A DNA stretch of 64,000 nt from Rhodococcus sp. ARC_M6. GTDB lineage: Bacteria > Actinomycetota > Actinomycetes > Mycobacteriales > Mycobacteriaceae. Positions 1 to 8,561 of the stretch are shown one piece after another. Numbering within the stretch: the stretch's first letter is position 1; each line of letters begins with the position of its first letter. The stretch covers positions 94,556-158,555 of the forward strand of contig NZ_JALGQH010000011.1 of the NCBI RefSeq assembly GCF_022810305.1, in the 5' to 3' direction. Made by a program: the position numbers and the translations under genes. Under the pieces are notes generated by a model. The model searched no databases and had not been told where the DNA came from. It saw only the letters and a list, made by a program, of their open reading frames with translations.

Positions 1-1
1 G

Positions 2-292
2 GACCTTCTGGATGCACTGTTCAAGGCATTCTTCAGGGACGGCAAGATGATCGACGACCGTGAAGAACTGGTCCGCATCGCCGTCAGCGTGGGATTGGAT
101 GCGGATACGGTTCGGGATCAACTCGCTTCCGACGCAGCAGCCGCCGCGGTTCGAGAGGATCTGGCGATGGCGCGTCAATTCCAGGTGAGCGGTGTTCCGT
201 TCTTTGTTGCCAACCGTGCAATAGCGGTCTCCGGCGCGCAAACGGAGGACGTGTTCTTGCAGTTGCTCACTGCGGCTTCCCAACCTGCTTGA
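2..292 (+). CDS. DsbA/FrnE-family oxidoreductase, C-terminal part (cut by window edge)
   Basis: The reading frame is open from base 2 and ends at a TGA at 290-292, so the N-terminal half with any CxxC active site lies outside the window. The visible ~96 residues align without gaps to the C-terminus of the next gene (about 85% identical by eye). They include the V-P-F-F stretch expected around the cis-proline of thioredoxin-fold DsbA/FrnE proteins. FrnE-like members are cytoplasmic or exported disulfide oxidoreductases or isomerases of unknown substrate. The stop overlaps a possible TTG start of the next frame, but a later start is more likely there. The pair is a tandem duplication. Family assignment is firm; substrate is unknown. 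Confidence 0.85.
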   Translation, partial: DLLDALFKAFFRDGKMIDDREELVRIAVSVGLDADTVRDQLASDAAAAAVREDLAMARQFQVSGVPFFVANRAIAVSGAQTEDVFLQLLTAASQPA

Positions 293-360
293 GCTACCCG
301 ACGTGGCCGGGCCGGATGACGTCGGGATTAATCGGAGCAGGGTTTGTTGTTGCACCTTCG

Positions 361-1035
361 GTGAGTGATCAAATTGTGATTGACCAAGACGTGACCGACC
401 AGGACCTCACCGTTGAGGTGTGGTCGGATGTTGCCTGCCCGTGGTGCTACATCGGCAAGACCCGATTCCAAGCGGCGCTCGACAGGTTCGATAACAAGGA
501 CCGCGTCAAGGTCATCTGGCGTTCGTACCAGCTGGCTCCCGAGACTCCGGTGGGCGAGGGCCGCACCGAACTCGAGGCTCTTGTCGAGATGAAGGGCATG
601 GCTCCGGATCAGGTGCGGCAGATGTTCTCTTCGGTTGCGAATACGGCAGCCGAGGTTGGCCTGGATCTCGATTTCGATACCGCGATCGCCGCCAACACCT
701 TCGACGCTCACCGGTTACTTCACTTGGCCGGCGACAAGCAGGCTGACCTTCTGGAGGCCCTGTTCAAAGCGCACTTCAGCGACGGCAAGGTGATCGACGA
801 CCGCGAAGAGTTGGTCCGCATCGCTGTAAGCGTGGGCCTGGACGAAGAAACGGTCCGCGCGCAACTTGCTTCCGACGCAGCAGCCGACGCTGTTCGCGAG
901 GATCTGTCGATGGCGCGTCAATTTCAGGTGAGCGGTGTTCCGTTCTTTGTTGCCAACCGTGCAATAGCGGTCTCGGGTGCTCAGCCCGAAGAGGTGTTCT
1001 TGCAGTTGCTCACTCAGGCATCCGAATCGGCCTGA
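361..1035 (+). CDS. DsbA/FrnE-family thiol oxidoreductase
   Basis: About 224 residues if started at the GTG at 361. GTG at 376, with GGTGAG upstream, is an alternative, and the frame stays open back to 289. A C-P-W-C redox motif sits at residues 26-29 right after the first beta strand, followed by the helical insertion typical of DsbA-like FrnE proteins. The C-terminal V-P-F-F cis-proline loop is present. No signal peptide is seen, so action in the cytoplasm is likely. It is a tandem paralogue of the truncated gene before it. Its 3' end overlaps the convergent GAF-regulator gene by 22 bases. Role in thiol/disulfide exchange is inferred from family only. Confidence 0.85.
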   Translation: MSDQIVIDQDVTDQDLTVEVWSDVACPWCYIGKTRFQAALDRFDNKDRVKVIWRSYQLAPETPVGEGRTELEALVEMKGMAPDQVRQMFSSVANTAAEVGLDLDFDTAIAANTFDAHRLLHLAGDKQADLLEALFKAHFSDGKVIDDREELVRIAVSVGLDEETVRAQLASDAAADAVREDLSMARQFQVSGVPFFVANRAIAVSGAQPEEVFLQLLTQASESA

Positions 1036-2318
1036 CGCAATCGGCCGGCACACACAGCCGGAGCATTCGAGAACGGCAGTAGGTGTGCGCCGACATCGGG
1101 GAGTGAGAGGGTGACTTCTGCGGCGTCGACAAACCGGTAAGGCTGTGCCGCAACAATTCCCGCAAGATTTTTACGCAGACGAGACATCTCGGCCCGTACG
1201 GTTACCGTGCGGGCCGAGTCTCCGAACAGATCCTGGGCCAATTGCGATGCTGTTCGTCCGCTCCGCTCGGAGCCCAGGAGAAACAGAATTTCCGCGTGCC
1301 TCTGTGTGGGTGAGTACGTCCATTCCCCAGATCCTGATGTCACGGTCACGGACATGTTCTCGGAGTCTCGGAGGTCGATGTGTACCGCGGGGGCCGCGAT
1401 CTCGGTACCGGACGTTGTCGGGCGAATCAGCCAACCGCCGGGGAGCGGATTCAATTCGCACAGACCGAGCGAGGGAAACCAGGTCGTACCGGGAGTCATT
1501 GCAGCGGGAAGCAGGATTCGCGTGCGATGTGGGAGCGAATCGACTGCTGCAACCCAGCCGTGAGAATCGGTAACCAGTGCCGGAGAACTGCCACGCGCAA
1601 GCATCGGTGCTGCGACAGAACGTAATTGGTCGAGGTTGTCGCGATGTTTGTCGCGCAGGTGCGATTGGGCGAGGCGTGCGACGGCGTCAACGAGTGCGAG
1701 TGTGGTGGGATGGACGGTTTTGGCTGGGCCGCTGATATCTACGACACCGATGACACGATCGTCGCGCGGATCTCGGATCGGTGCACCGGCACAGGTCCAC
1801 GAATGATGGCTACGCGCATAGTGTTCGGCCGAAAATATCTGGACGGCCTGTCTCGATACCAGCGCAGTTCCGATAGCGTTGGTGCCGACTGAATTCTCTG
1901 CCCAGTTCGCGCCTTCGATGAACCCGAGCCGTGCGGCCTGATCCATTACCCGATGAGAGCCGCTGCGCCACAGCACTGTTCCGTGGATATCTGCGACCAC
2001 CATGATGTTTTCGCCGCTCGCGGTGACTGATTCGAGCCCGCGAGTCACATCGTCGAGAACGTCGTAGAGGCCGGATTCGCGGCGTCGCAGGTCAAGTTCG
2101 GCCATGTCCATCGACGGTTCGGTGTGATTCTGCTCGGGATCGACTCCGAGGTCTTTCAAGCGCTGCCAGGACTGACGCACCACATCGCGGGGACGCGCCG
2201 GCGCTTTGTCGCCGGCCATCGTCGCGTCGTACACCGCGGCTAGGGTCCTCGCGTAGTTGCGAGGATCCTCACCAGGGGGCATCGCGGGTTCAGGCAACCG
2301 CGTCGTGGGTGTCGACAT
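1014..2318 (-). CDS. GAF-domain transcriptional regulator (AcoR-like, no AAA+ domain)
   Basis: 434 residues. Residues ~80-215 form a GAF-type sensor region with the N-S-V-G-T-N-A-I-G-T-A-L motif at 142-153 and G-V-V-D-I-S-G at 191-197, both typical of AcoR/MimR-type activators. There is no central AAA+ ATPase, so it is not a classical sigma-54 activator. The C-terminus (~340-400) looks like a winged-helix domain of the kind found in actinobacterial GAF regulators. The gene starts one base after the stop of the SDR gene, so the two form an operon. Inference: it senses a small ketone, alcohol or diol and controls the SDR, the divergent membrane protein and perhaps the flavin monooxygenase through the repeated TTGCAAC sites. 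Confidence 0.8.
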   Translation of the reverse strand: MSTPTTRLPEPAMPPGEDPRNYARTLAAVYDATMAGDKAPARPRDVVRQSWQRLKDLGVDPEQNHTEPSMDMAELDLRRRESGLYDVLDDVTRGLESVTASGENIMVVADIHGTVLWRSGSHRVMDQAARLGFIEGANWAENSVGTNAIGTALVSRQAVQIFSAEHYARSHHSWTCAGAPIRDPRDDRVIGVVDISGPAKTVHPTTLALVDAVARLAQSHLRDKHRDNLDQLRSVAAPMLARGSSPALVTDSHGWVAAVDSLPHRTRILLPAAMTPGTTWFPSLGLCELNPLPGGWLIRPTTSGTEIAAPAVHIDLRDSENMSVTVTSGSGEWTYSPTQRHAEILFLLGSERSGRTASQLAQDLFGDSARTVTVRAEMSRLRKNLAGIVAAQPYRFVDAAEVTLSLPDVGAHLLPFSNAPAVCAGRLRQADSDA

Positions 2319-2319
2319 G

Positions 2320-3099
2320 TCAGCGATATACCAACCCGCCGTCGATGAGGCCGGATTGGCCAGTCATGTAATCGGAATCCGGTCCTGCCAGGTAGGAGAC
2401 GAACCCCGCCACGTCGTCGGGAGTTTCCGCTCTGCCCAGCGCAATGCCGCCGACGAACTTGTCGTATGTTTCGCCTTCCGGTGCTCCGGTCAATTCGGAG
2501 AACCGTTTGTCGATCGTTACCCACATATCCGTTCCGACTACACCAGGGCAGTATGCGTTGACGGTGATGCCATCGGACGCGTATTCCTTGGCGGCTGCCT
2601 GTGTGAGCGCTCTGACCGCGAATTTTGTTGCGCTGTACACGCCCAGCATGGCAAAGCCGTCGTGGCCGGCAATCGACGATGCGTTGATGATCTTTCCGCC
2701 GTGTCCGAGCGCCTTGAACTTGGTAGCCGCGGCCTGGATCCCCCACAGAACTCCGTCGACATTGACCCTCCAGATCGTGGCAACCTCTTCGGGAGCGGCG
2801 TCGGACAGCGGGCCTACCAGTGCGATTCCTGCGTTGTTGACGATGATATCGAAACCGCCTAGCTCCGAATGGGCATGTTCGACTGCGTTGTGTACCTGTT
2901 TGCGGTCGCTGACGTCGGCTATGAAGGTGGTTGTCCGACGGCCTATTTCGTGAATCTCACGTGCAACGGCATCCAGCTTGGTGTGGTCGAGATCGACCAG
3001 AGCGATATCTGCGCCGTCGTGGGCGAGTCGGAGTGCGATTCCGCGACCGATTCCTTGGCCTGCGCCGGTGACCAATGCAACCTTGTCGGTGATGCTCAT
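2320..3099 (-). CDS. SDR-family dehydrogenase, acetoin/diacetyl-reductase-like
   Basis: 259 residues, the usual size of a classical short-chain dehydrogenase. T-G-A-G-Q-G-I-G at 11-18 binds the nucleotide, N-N-A-G is at 88-91, and the catalytic Ser (141/142), Tyr155 and Lys159 (Y-S-A-T-K) are all present. An AGGAGAACTG ribosome site lies just before the ATG. The overall pattern resembles BudC/acetoin reductases, which interconvert acetoin and diacetyl or butanediol with NAD(H). Substrate here is not proven. It is the first gene of an operon with the GAF regulator and is divergent from a membrane protein, with two operator-like repeats between them. Confidence 0.85.
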   Translation of the reverse strand: MSITDKVALVTGAGQGIGRGIALRLAHDGADIALVDLDHTKLDAVAREIHEIGRRTTTFIADVSDRKQVHNAVEHAHSELGGFDIIVNNAGIALVGPLSDAAPEEVATIWRVNVDGVLWGIQAAATKFKALGHGGKIINASSIAGHDGFAMLGVYSATKFAVRALTQAAAKEYASDGITVNAYCPGVVGTDMWVTIDKRFSELTGAPEGETYDKFVGGIALGRAETPDDVAGFVSYLAGPDSDYMTGQSGLIDGGLVYR

Positions 3100-3166
3100 T
3101 CAGTTCTCCTCGTTGGCGGGGTAAGCCGATGAGTGAGTTATATGTGATGACGACCACAATATAGAA

Positions 3167-3186
3167 GGGTTGCATCGCGTTGCAAA
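3167..3186 (-). promoter_or_regulatory. Operator-like repeat, copy 1
   Basis: Read on the minus strand this is TTTGCAACGCGATGCAACCC, a direct repeat of TGCAAC with an ~10-base period, about one helical turn. It lies 68 bases upstream of the SDR start. A second copy follows at 3205 and a third before the flavin monooxygenase at 6581. The GAF regulator encoded downstream of the SDR is the natural candidate to bind it, which is inference. Confidence 0.5.
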
Positions 3187-3204
3187 CCCGGAAGCTGGAT
3201 GGCA

Positions 3205-3224
3205 ATTGCAACCTGCAGCAACCC
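3205..3224 (+). promoter_or_regulatory. Operator-like repeat, copy 2
   Basis: ATTGCAACCTGCAGCAACCC, the same TGCAAC-n5-GCAAC arrangement as copies 1 and 3, in the divergent promoter region and 81 bases before the membrane-protein start. The orientation is opposite to copy 1, so each of the two divergent genes has one copy pointing at it. Confidence 0.45.
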
Positions 3225-3304
3225 TCCCCGTATCTGCTTCGGTGCCTTCATAGTTGCGCGACGACTTCGTGAATTGTCTTGCGACACAACTGGGAGAAGG
3301 AAAT

Positions 3305-4450
3305 ATGACAGCTACAGTCGATGCTCCGACGAGTTCGGGTACACCGAGTATTCAACCTTCCCGCCGTTGGATTCTGTTCGGTGTCGCGAATCTTGTGATC
3401 GTCCTGATCTTGGCTCTGGGGAGCTGGTTTCTCCTCGCAGATCCCACCACCAGTCCGTGGAGCTTCTATCCGCTTCCCTTCAACGCTGCGTTGTTCTGGG
3501 CGATCCTCTTTGTGGTATTCATCGGCTTCAACTGCGAATTTGCAGGTTTCGATCGGCTACTGCAGCCGGTGAGAGGGCTGGCAATCATGGCCGCGACAAC
3601 GGTGTTCTCCGTAGCGGTGACATGGTTGCTCGCCAACGGACTCGGAAGCCTCTATCCGGACTTCACAGCAGATCGGGAAGGAGGAATTGGCTACTTCGCT
3701 GGTGCTTTATTCGTGCTGTTCGGCTTCGGCACGTGGGTGATGGTGGTGCTCAATTGGAAGCACTGGCCGTGGATCGCGCTGGGAATGAAGCAACCGCTTG
3801 TGGGTCTGTGCGAGATTGCGTTTGTCGCCGTACCGACCTTGGCGTTGTATTTCGTGTTCGGATTGCCGTCCGTTTCGCTGTCTGCGACAAATCCTGTAAT
3901 GACCGTCGACGCAGTGCTGGGCTGGTTCTATTGCATTGTGGTCGTGGTGATTCTGACCGGGCAGACGTTGGACAATTGGCCATGGAGGGTATTCGGTGGC
4001 GGAGGCCGGACGGCGCTCGCGGCTACTGTCGGAAATTTCGCTCTGGGAACGGGACTCTATTTTGTGGCTGTCCCAGTCGTGAAAGCACTTTTGGGAAGTG
4101 CCGCAGTTGCGGAGTTGGGTACCGTCGTACATCAGTTTCCGGCGCAACTCGGTGTGTGCTGGGCCTTCTGGATGATCTTGTGGGCCAACGCATTCGGTAA
4201 TAAGCCCACAGGGTTCGGGGGCGGCGTCAACCTTGTGGTCCGTGGTGTGTTCACGTTTGCCTTGGCGGTAGGGACATTTCTGTTCTACTACCGTTTTGCG
4301 GCCGAACACATTCTCCATGAACCTGCAGTTGCAGACGGATTACATGGCAATGCATTGGGTTTCGTGGACTGGGCGGTGCTGTGGACGTTGTTCTACGTTG
4401 TCGGGTTTCAATCTCTGGGGCTCGGTAAGTTGAAACCCGAGTCCCAGTGA
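3305..4450 (+). CDS. Multi-pass integral membrane protein
   Basis: 381 residues from the ATG at 3305, chosen because GGGAGAAGGA lies directly before it; the frame is open further upstream. About ten hydrophobic helices run from residue ~20 to the C-terminus (for example around R-R-W-I-L-F-G and the final F-V-D-W-A-V-L-W). There is no signal peptide, nucleotide-binding motif or recognised transporter signature, and I do not recognise the family. It is divergent from the SDR/GAF-regulator operon and shares its operator-like repeats. It may therefore transport or tolerate the same compound, which is inference. Confidence 0.75.
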   Translation: MTATVDAPTSSGTPSIQPSRRWILFGVANLVIVLILALGSWFLLADPTTSPWSFYPLPFNAALFWAILFVVFIGFNCEFAGFDRLLQPVRGLAIMAATTVFSVAVTWLLANGLGSLYPDFTADREGGIGYFAGALFVLFGFGTWVMVVLNWKHWPWIALGMKQPLVGLCEIAFVAVPTLALYFVFGLPSVSLSATNPVMTVDAVLGWFYCIVVVVILTGQTLDNWPWRVFGGGGRTALAATVGNFALGTGLYFVAVPVVKALLGSAAVAELGTVVHQFPAQLGVCWAFWMILWANAFGNKPTGFGGGVNLVVRGVFTFALAVGTFLFYYRFAAEHILHEPAVADGLHGNALGFVDWAVLWTLFYVVGFQSLGLGKLKPESQ

Positions 4451-4452
4451 AT

Positions 4453-4482
4453 ACGGGTACCCGCACATGTGCGGGTACCCGT
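4453..4482. terminator. Perfect 30-base palindrome between convergent genes
   Basis: A perfect inverted repeat centred on ACATGT begins two bases after the membrane-protein stop and ends eight bases before the stop of the convergent MFS gene. A short TTT follows on the plus strand. Position and symmetry fit a bidirectional transcription terminator. Confidence 0.7.
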
Positions 4483-4489
4483 TTCCGGG

Positions 4490-5932
4490 TCAGACCTTCG
4501 CGACAGACTTCGGTGGAGTGGTTTCGGCTGACGAGGCAATCTTTCGTGCCGGAATCAGCGTCGTGATGGCGGCCGCGAACAGTGCGGCGCCGCAAGCGAT
4601 GAGAAGTCCGGTGCGGAATCCGGCTTCCGTCGGCAAGGTGTGTCCGCCGAAGTCCATGCTCATCTGCGCGAGAACAACGCCGACGACGGCAGCGGAGATC
4701 GAGGTGCCGACCGAGCGCATCAGTGTGTTGAAGCTGTTTGCCGATCCGGTAGCGGACGGCGGGACCGCGCCCATGATCAGTGCCGGCATCGAGCCGTAGG
4801 CAAGGCCGATTCCCGCGTTGCAGATGCACGTGACGATCAACAGTCCCCAGGTCGATCCCATGAAGAACATCGAGGATCCGTAACCCGCGGCGATGACCAG
4901 AGTTCCGAGCAGCAGCGTCATTTTTGGCCCCCGGCTAGCGGAGAGTTTTGCGCCGGCGACGGAGACAGCCATCATGACAAACCCGCCGGGCAGCATCCAC
5001 AGTCCCATTGCCAGCATCGACTGTCCCATGCCGTATCCGGTGGCTGCAGGCAGCTGGAGTAGCTGAGGAAGGATCAGTGCCTGGGCGTACATTGCGAAGC
5101 CGACAGCGATGGAAGCCCCATTGGTGAACAACACCTGAGGCCGCGCGGCGATGCGGAGATCGACCAACGGATCGTCGGTGCTCAGTTCCCACCAACCCCA
5201 CGCCGCCAGGACGATGATGGTGGTCGCGAACAGGCCGAGGATCGATCCGCTGGTCCAGCCCCAGTCGCCGCCCTTCGAGACGCCCAGGAGGAGTGATATC
5301 AAGCCGACTCCCAGACCGAGGGCGCCGATCAGATCGAAGCGGCCACCGGGATTATGCACGGGGGTGGCGGGAACGAAGAACCAGATCAGCACTGCGATTG
5401 CAACACTGAGGACGGCAGATCCCCAGAAGAGAACGCGCCAACTGGTGTGCTCTGCCACGGCAGCGGCCATGGGGAGTCCGAGGGCGCCGCCGATGCCCAT
5501 GGAAGAGCTCATCAGGGCGATGGCGGAATGAAGCTTCTCCGGGGGGAGCAGGTCACGTAGGGCGCTGATACCCAACGGGATCATGCCGACGCCGATTCCC
5601 TGGAGTCCGCGGCCGATGACCATCGGCATCAATGACGACGCCATAGCGGCGACAACTGATCCGGCAATCAGCGGAATCGAGCAGATCAGGATCATCTTTC
5701 GTTTGCCGTACAGATCGCCGAGTCGGCCGGTGATCGGTGTTGCCACTGCGCCGGCGAGCAATGTGGCCGTGATGACCCACGACGCGTTGGATGCCGATGT
5801 GTTGAGCAGTTTGGGGAGATCCCCGATCAGCGGCACGACGATCGTCTGCATGAGCGCAGCGACGATGCCCGCAAATGCGAGCACTCCGACGAGGCCGCCG
5901 GGGCGGACGTCGGGTTGCGTCGAACTTTCCAC
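4490..5932 (-). CDS. MFS drug/H+ antiporter, DHA2 (14-helix) type
   Basis: 480 residues starting at a GTG preceded by TTAAGGAGAAGCGC. The first half shows the MFS motif A version G-R-L-G-D-L-Y-G-K-R-K, and hydrophobic segments continue to the C-terminus in numbers consistent with 14 helices (EmrB/QacA type). Such proteins export hydrophobic compounds from the cytoplasm in exchange for protons. It is divergent from a MarR regulator with a perfect palindrome between them, the usual arrangement for ligand-induced efflux. A clear paralogue lies at 51676-53136. Confidence 0.9.
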   Translation of the reverse strand: MESSTQPDVRPGGLVGVLAFAGIVAALMQTIVVPLIGDLPKLLNTSASNASWVITATLLAGAVATPITGRLGDLYGKRKMILICSIPLIAGSVVAAMASSLMPMVIGRGLQGIGVGMIPLGISALRDLLPPEKLHSAIALMSSSMGIGGALGLPMAAAVAEHTSWRVLFWGSAVLSVAIAVLIWFFVPATPVHNPGGRFDLIGALGLGVGLISLLLGVSKGGDWGWTSGSILGLFATTIIVLAAWGWWELSTDDPLVDLRIAARPQVLFTNGASIAVGFAMYAQALILPQLLQLPAATGYGMGQSMLAMGLWMLPGGFVMMAVSVAGAKLSASRGPKMTLLLGTLVIAAGYGSSMFFMGSTWGLLIVTCICNAGIGLAYGSMPALIMGAVPPSATGSANSFNTLMRSVGTSISAAVVGVVLAQMSMDFGGHTLPTEAGFRTGLLIACGAALFAAAITTLIPARKIASSAETTPPKSVAKV

Positions 5933-5983
5933 GCGCTTCTCCTTAATTTGTATAAAGTAAAGAATCGTTTACGATGCGAATGA

Positions 5984-5998
5984 CTTGCATCATGCAAG
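5984..5998. promoter_or_regulatory. Perfect palindrome, likely MarR operator
   Basis: CTTGCATCATGCAAG is a perfect 7-1-7 inverted repeat in the region between the MFS and MarR start codons. It lies just upstream of the MFS leader, where bound MarR would block transcription. A further GTGTGC...GTGTGC pair lies at ~6000-6035. Confidence 0.55.
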
Positions 5999-6104
5999 AG
6001 GTGTGCAGCATACATATTGTTTGTAGTGTGCACATTCCGGTGGGGTACCGTCGGGCCGGATTCCGGATGCACGGAGCCAAGAGTGGATCGACAGAAGGAC
6101 TGGC

Positions 6105-6560
6105 ATGGACAAGCCCACGCATTTGATCGAATTCGAGACCATGCTCCTGGGGCGATACCTGACCCTGCCGGTCCCTCGATCCAAGCGTGACGTCAGCAAT
6201 CTCGACCGCAGTGCCTACACGTTGTTGAGTCGCATCAGTATTGACGGCCCGATGTCCATCGGTGAACTCACCGACGCCTTCGGGTTGGATACGTCGACGT
6301 TGAGTCGTCAAACCTCATCGATATTGAATTCCGGACTTGTGGAACGTATTTCGGACCCGGCTGGGGGAATGGCGCGCAAGTTTCGGATCACCGACGAGGG
6401 GGCGCGCAGGCTTGAAGTCGCGCGTGCCGACAACATCGCCGGATTGGGTCTGGTGATGGAAGATTGGGATCCCGAGGACGTCGCCACCTTTGCGTCGTGG
6501 CTGCAGCGTTTCAATACCGACATCGAAAGACTGGCCGGGCGACCCTGGCCGCGTACATAG
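6105..6560 (+). CDS. MarR-family transcriptional regulator
   Basis: 151 residues with a winged helix-turn-helix at about 35-110 (S-I-G-E-L-T-D-A-F-G-L-D-T-S-T-L-S-R as recognition region, followed by the wing around D-P-A-G-G). AGAAGGA lies before the ATG. MarR dimers repress adjacent genes until a small aromatic or lipophilic ligand binds. It is divergent from the MFS exporter, its probable target. The flavin monooxygenase follows 98 bases after the stop, and the TTGCAAC repeat lies in that gap. Confidence 0.88.
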   Translation: MDKPTHLIEFETMLLGRYLTLPVPRSKRDVSNLDRSAYTLLSRISIDGPMSIGELTDAFGLDTSTLSRQTSSILNSGLVERISDPAGGMARKFRITDEGARRLEVARADNIAGLGLVMEDWDPEDVATFASWLQRFNTDIERLAGRPWPRT

Positions 6561-6580
6561 GCGGAGTTCGTACTCCTGGC

Positions 6581-6600
6581 ATTGCAACGGATTGCAACGC
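6581..6600 (+). promoter_or_regulatory. Operator-like repeat, copy 3
   Basis: ATTGCAACGGATTGCAACGC, two exact ATTGCAACG units ten bases apart, 59 bases before the monooxygenase start. It matches the two repeats between the SDR and the membrane protein, linking this gene to the same regulator. Confidence 0.5.
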
Positions 6601-6658
6601 TTGTGGCCCGAGCCTGCGATGCGATGTGCTGTGTATCACATTCCGAGAAGGAGAAGTG

Positions 6659-8500
6659 ATGACGCAAACCATCGATTCCACGGTTTCACTCACAGTGGCT
6701 GTGACACCTCAGGAGCAGACGCCTCAGGAACGCGTCGACGCCTGGCTGACAGAGTTCGAAGCCGCTCTTGCAGATCGTGACATCGCACGCGTCGCGGCAA
6801 AATTCGCTCTCGACAGTTTCTGGCGTGACCTGGTCACATTCACCTGGAACATCAAAACCGTCGAAGGACGTGAGCAGATTGTCGACATGCTCACCGAGCG
6901 TCTCGACGACACTGATCCGTCTGGATTTCGCACCGCCGAGACGCCGGACGAAGCTGACGGAGTCACTTCTGCCTGGATCGAATTCGAGACGGCAACCGGC
7001 CGGGCCCACGGACACCTTCGATTGAAGGGTGATGAGGCCTGGACGTTGCTGACGTCTCTCCAGGAACTCAAAGGCCACGAAGAAGGTAAGGGAGCCCGTC
7101 GACCCCGCGGGGCGAAGCACGGTGCCGACCCCAACCGGGTGACTTGGGCAGAGCAGAAGGAAAACGAAGACCGCGAACTCGGTTACACCGCACAGCCTTA
7201 CGTCGTGATCGTCGGCGGCGGGCAGGGCGGTATCGCGCTCGGCGCCCGTATGCGTCAACTCGGTGTCCCGGCCATCGTGATCGACAGTCACGAACGCCCC
7301 GGGGATCAGTGGCGCGGACGCTACAAGTCCCTGTGCCTGCATGATCCGGTCTGGTACGACCACCTGCCCTACATGCCGTTCCCCGACAACTGGCCGGTGT
7401 TCGCCCCCAAGGACAAGATCGGCGACTGGCTCGAGATGTACACCAAGGTCATGGAGGTTCCGTACTGGAGTTCCACCACCTGCACCTCGGCGTCGTACGA
7501 CGAGAAAGCTCAGGAATGGACCGTGAACGTCAACCGTGGTGGTGAGCAGTTGACGTTGCGCCCCAAGCAGTTGGTGATGGCTACCGGAATGTCCGGCAAG
7601 GCAAACGTTCCGACGTTCCCGGGTCAGGACAAGTTCCTGGGCGATCAGCACCACTCGAGCAAGCATCCCGGCCCGGATCAGTACGTAGGCAAAAAGGTCG
7701 TGGTCATCGGGGCTAACAACTCCGCACATGACATCTGTGGCGCACTGTGGGAGAACGGCGTCGACGTCACGATGGTGCAGCGCAGTTCGACGCACATCGT
7801 GAAGTCGGATTCGTTGATGGACTTGGGCTTGGGTGATCTGTACTCGGAGCGTGCACTGGCCGCCGGAATGACCACTCATAAAGCCGATCTGACATTCGGA
7901 TCGCTGCCGTACCGGATCATGCACGAATTCCAGATTCCCGTGTACGACGCAATCCGTGAGCGGGACAAGGACTTCTACGACAGGCTCGAGCAGGCCGGCT
8001 TCGAGCACGACTGGGGCGACGACGGTTCGGGCCTGTTCATGAAGTACCTACGACGCGGCTCGGGCTACTACATCGACGTCGGTGCAGCCGAATTGGTTGC
8101 CAACGGAGATATCAAGCTCGCCCACGGGAATGCTCGTGAATTGACCGCTGACAGTGTCGTTCTCGAAGACGGTACGGAACTGCCGGCCGATGTCGTGGTG
8201 TACGCAACCGGTTACGGCTCGATGAACGGGTGGGTTGCCGATCTGATCGGTCAGGATGTTGCAGACAAGGTCGGCAAAGTTTGGGGCCTCGGCTCGGACA
8301 CAACCAAGGATCCGGGCCCGTGGGAAGGCGAGCAGCGCAACATGTGGAAGCCGACGCAGCAGGAAGCTCTCTGGTTCCACGGCGGCAATCTGCATCAGTC
8401 GCGGCACTATTCGCTGTATCTCGCGCTTCAACTCAAGGCGCGCTACGAGGGCATCCCGACGCCGGTGTACGGCTTGCAGGAAGTGCATCATCTGAAGTGA
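6659..8500 (+). CDS. Flavin-containing monooxygenase with N-terminal NTF2-like domain
   Basis: 613 residues from the ATG at 6659 (GAGAAGGAGAAGTG upstream); the frame is open earlier but without a better start. Residues ~25-145 resemble an NTF2/SnoaL-like alpha+beta domain. After a basic linker, G-G-G-Q-G-G at 186-191 binds FAD, and a second Rossmann motif G-A-N-N-S-A-H-D at 351-358 binds NADPH. Y-A-T-G-Y-G near the C-terminus is the usual FMO/BVMO signature. Enzymes of this group hydroxylate or insert oxygen into ketones, amines or aldehydes. A role with the SDR in ketone or diketone oxidation is inferred from shared operators. It is the last gene before a long hairpin. Confidence 0.85.
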   Translation: MTQTIDSTVSLTVAVTPQEQTPQERVDAWLTEFEAALADRDIARVAAKFALDSFWRDLVTFTWNIKTVEGREQIVDMLTERLDDTDPSGFRTAETPDEADGVTSAWIEFETATGRAHGHLRLKGDEAWTLLTSLQELKGHEEGKGARRPRGAKHGADPNRVTWAEQKENEDRELGYTAQPYVVIVGGGQGGIALGARMRQLGVPAIVIDSHERPGDQWRGRYKSLCLHDPVWYDHLPYMPFPDNWPVFAPKDKIGDWLEMYTKVMEVPYWSSTTCTSASYDEKAQEWTVNVNRGGEQLTLRPKQLVMATGMSGKANVPTFPGQDKFLGDQHHSSKHPGPDQYVGKKVVVIGANNSAHDICGALWENGVDVTMVQRSSTHIVKSDSLMDLGLGDLYSERALAAGMTTHKADLTFGSLPYRIMHEFQIPVYDAIRERDKDFYDRLEQAGFEHDWGDDGSGLFMKYLRRGSGYYIDVGAAELVANGDIKLAHGNARELTADSVVLEDGTELPADVVVYATGYGSMNGWVADLIGQDVADKVGKVWGLGSDTTKDPGPWEGEQRNMWKPTQQEALWFHGGNLHQSRHYSLYLALQLKARYEGIPTPVYGLQEVHHLK

Positions 8501-8510
8501 CGCCCGCTTG

Positions 8511-8558
8511 TGCTGTGCGCCTTTATTAACCGCCCGCGGTTAATAAAGGCGCACAGCA
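8511..8558. terminator. Long hairpin between convergent genes
   Basis: Arms 8511-8532 and 8537-8558 are 22 bases each and perfectly complementary around a four-base CCCG loop, with an AT-rich middle (TTTATTAA). It sits between the monooxygenase stop at 8500 and the cbtA stop at 8562, so it can end transcription from both sides. Confidence 0.75.
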
Positions 8559-8561
8559 GTT

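Noticed and set aside
3199..4200. A 333-codon plus-strand frame overlapping the membrane protein
   Set aside because: It overlaps the membrane protein in another frame and translates to a Cys/Arg-rich sequence; the hydrophobic frame with the good ribosome site is the real one.
6686..8008. A 440-codon open frame on the minus strand
   Set aside because: Antisense to the flavin monooxygenase, which has intact FAD and NADPH motifs; no ribosome site and no homology.
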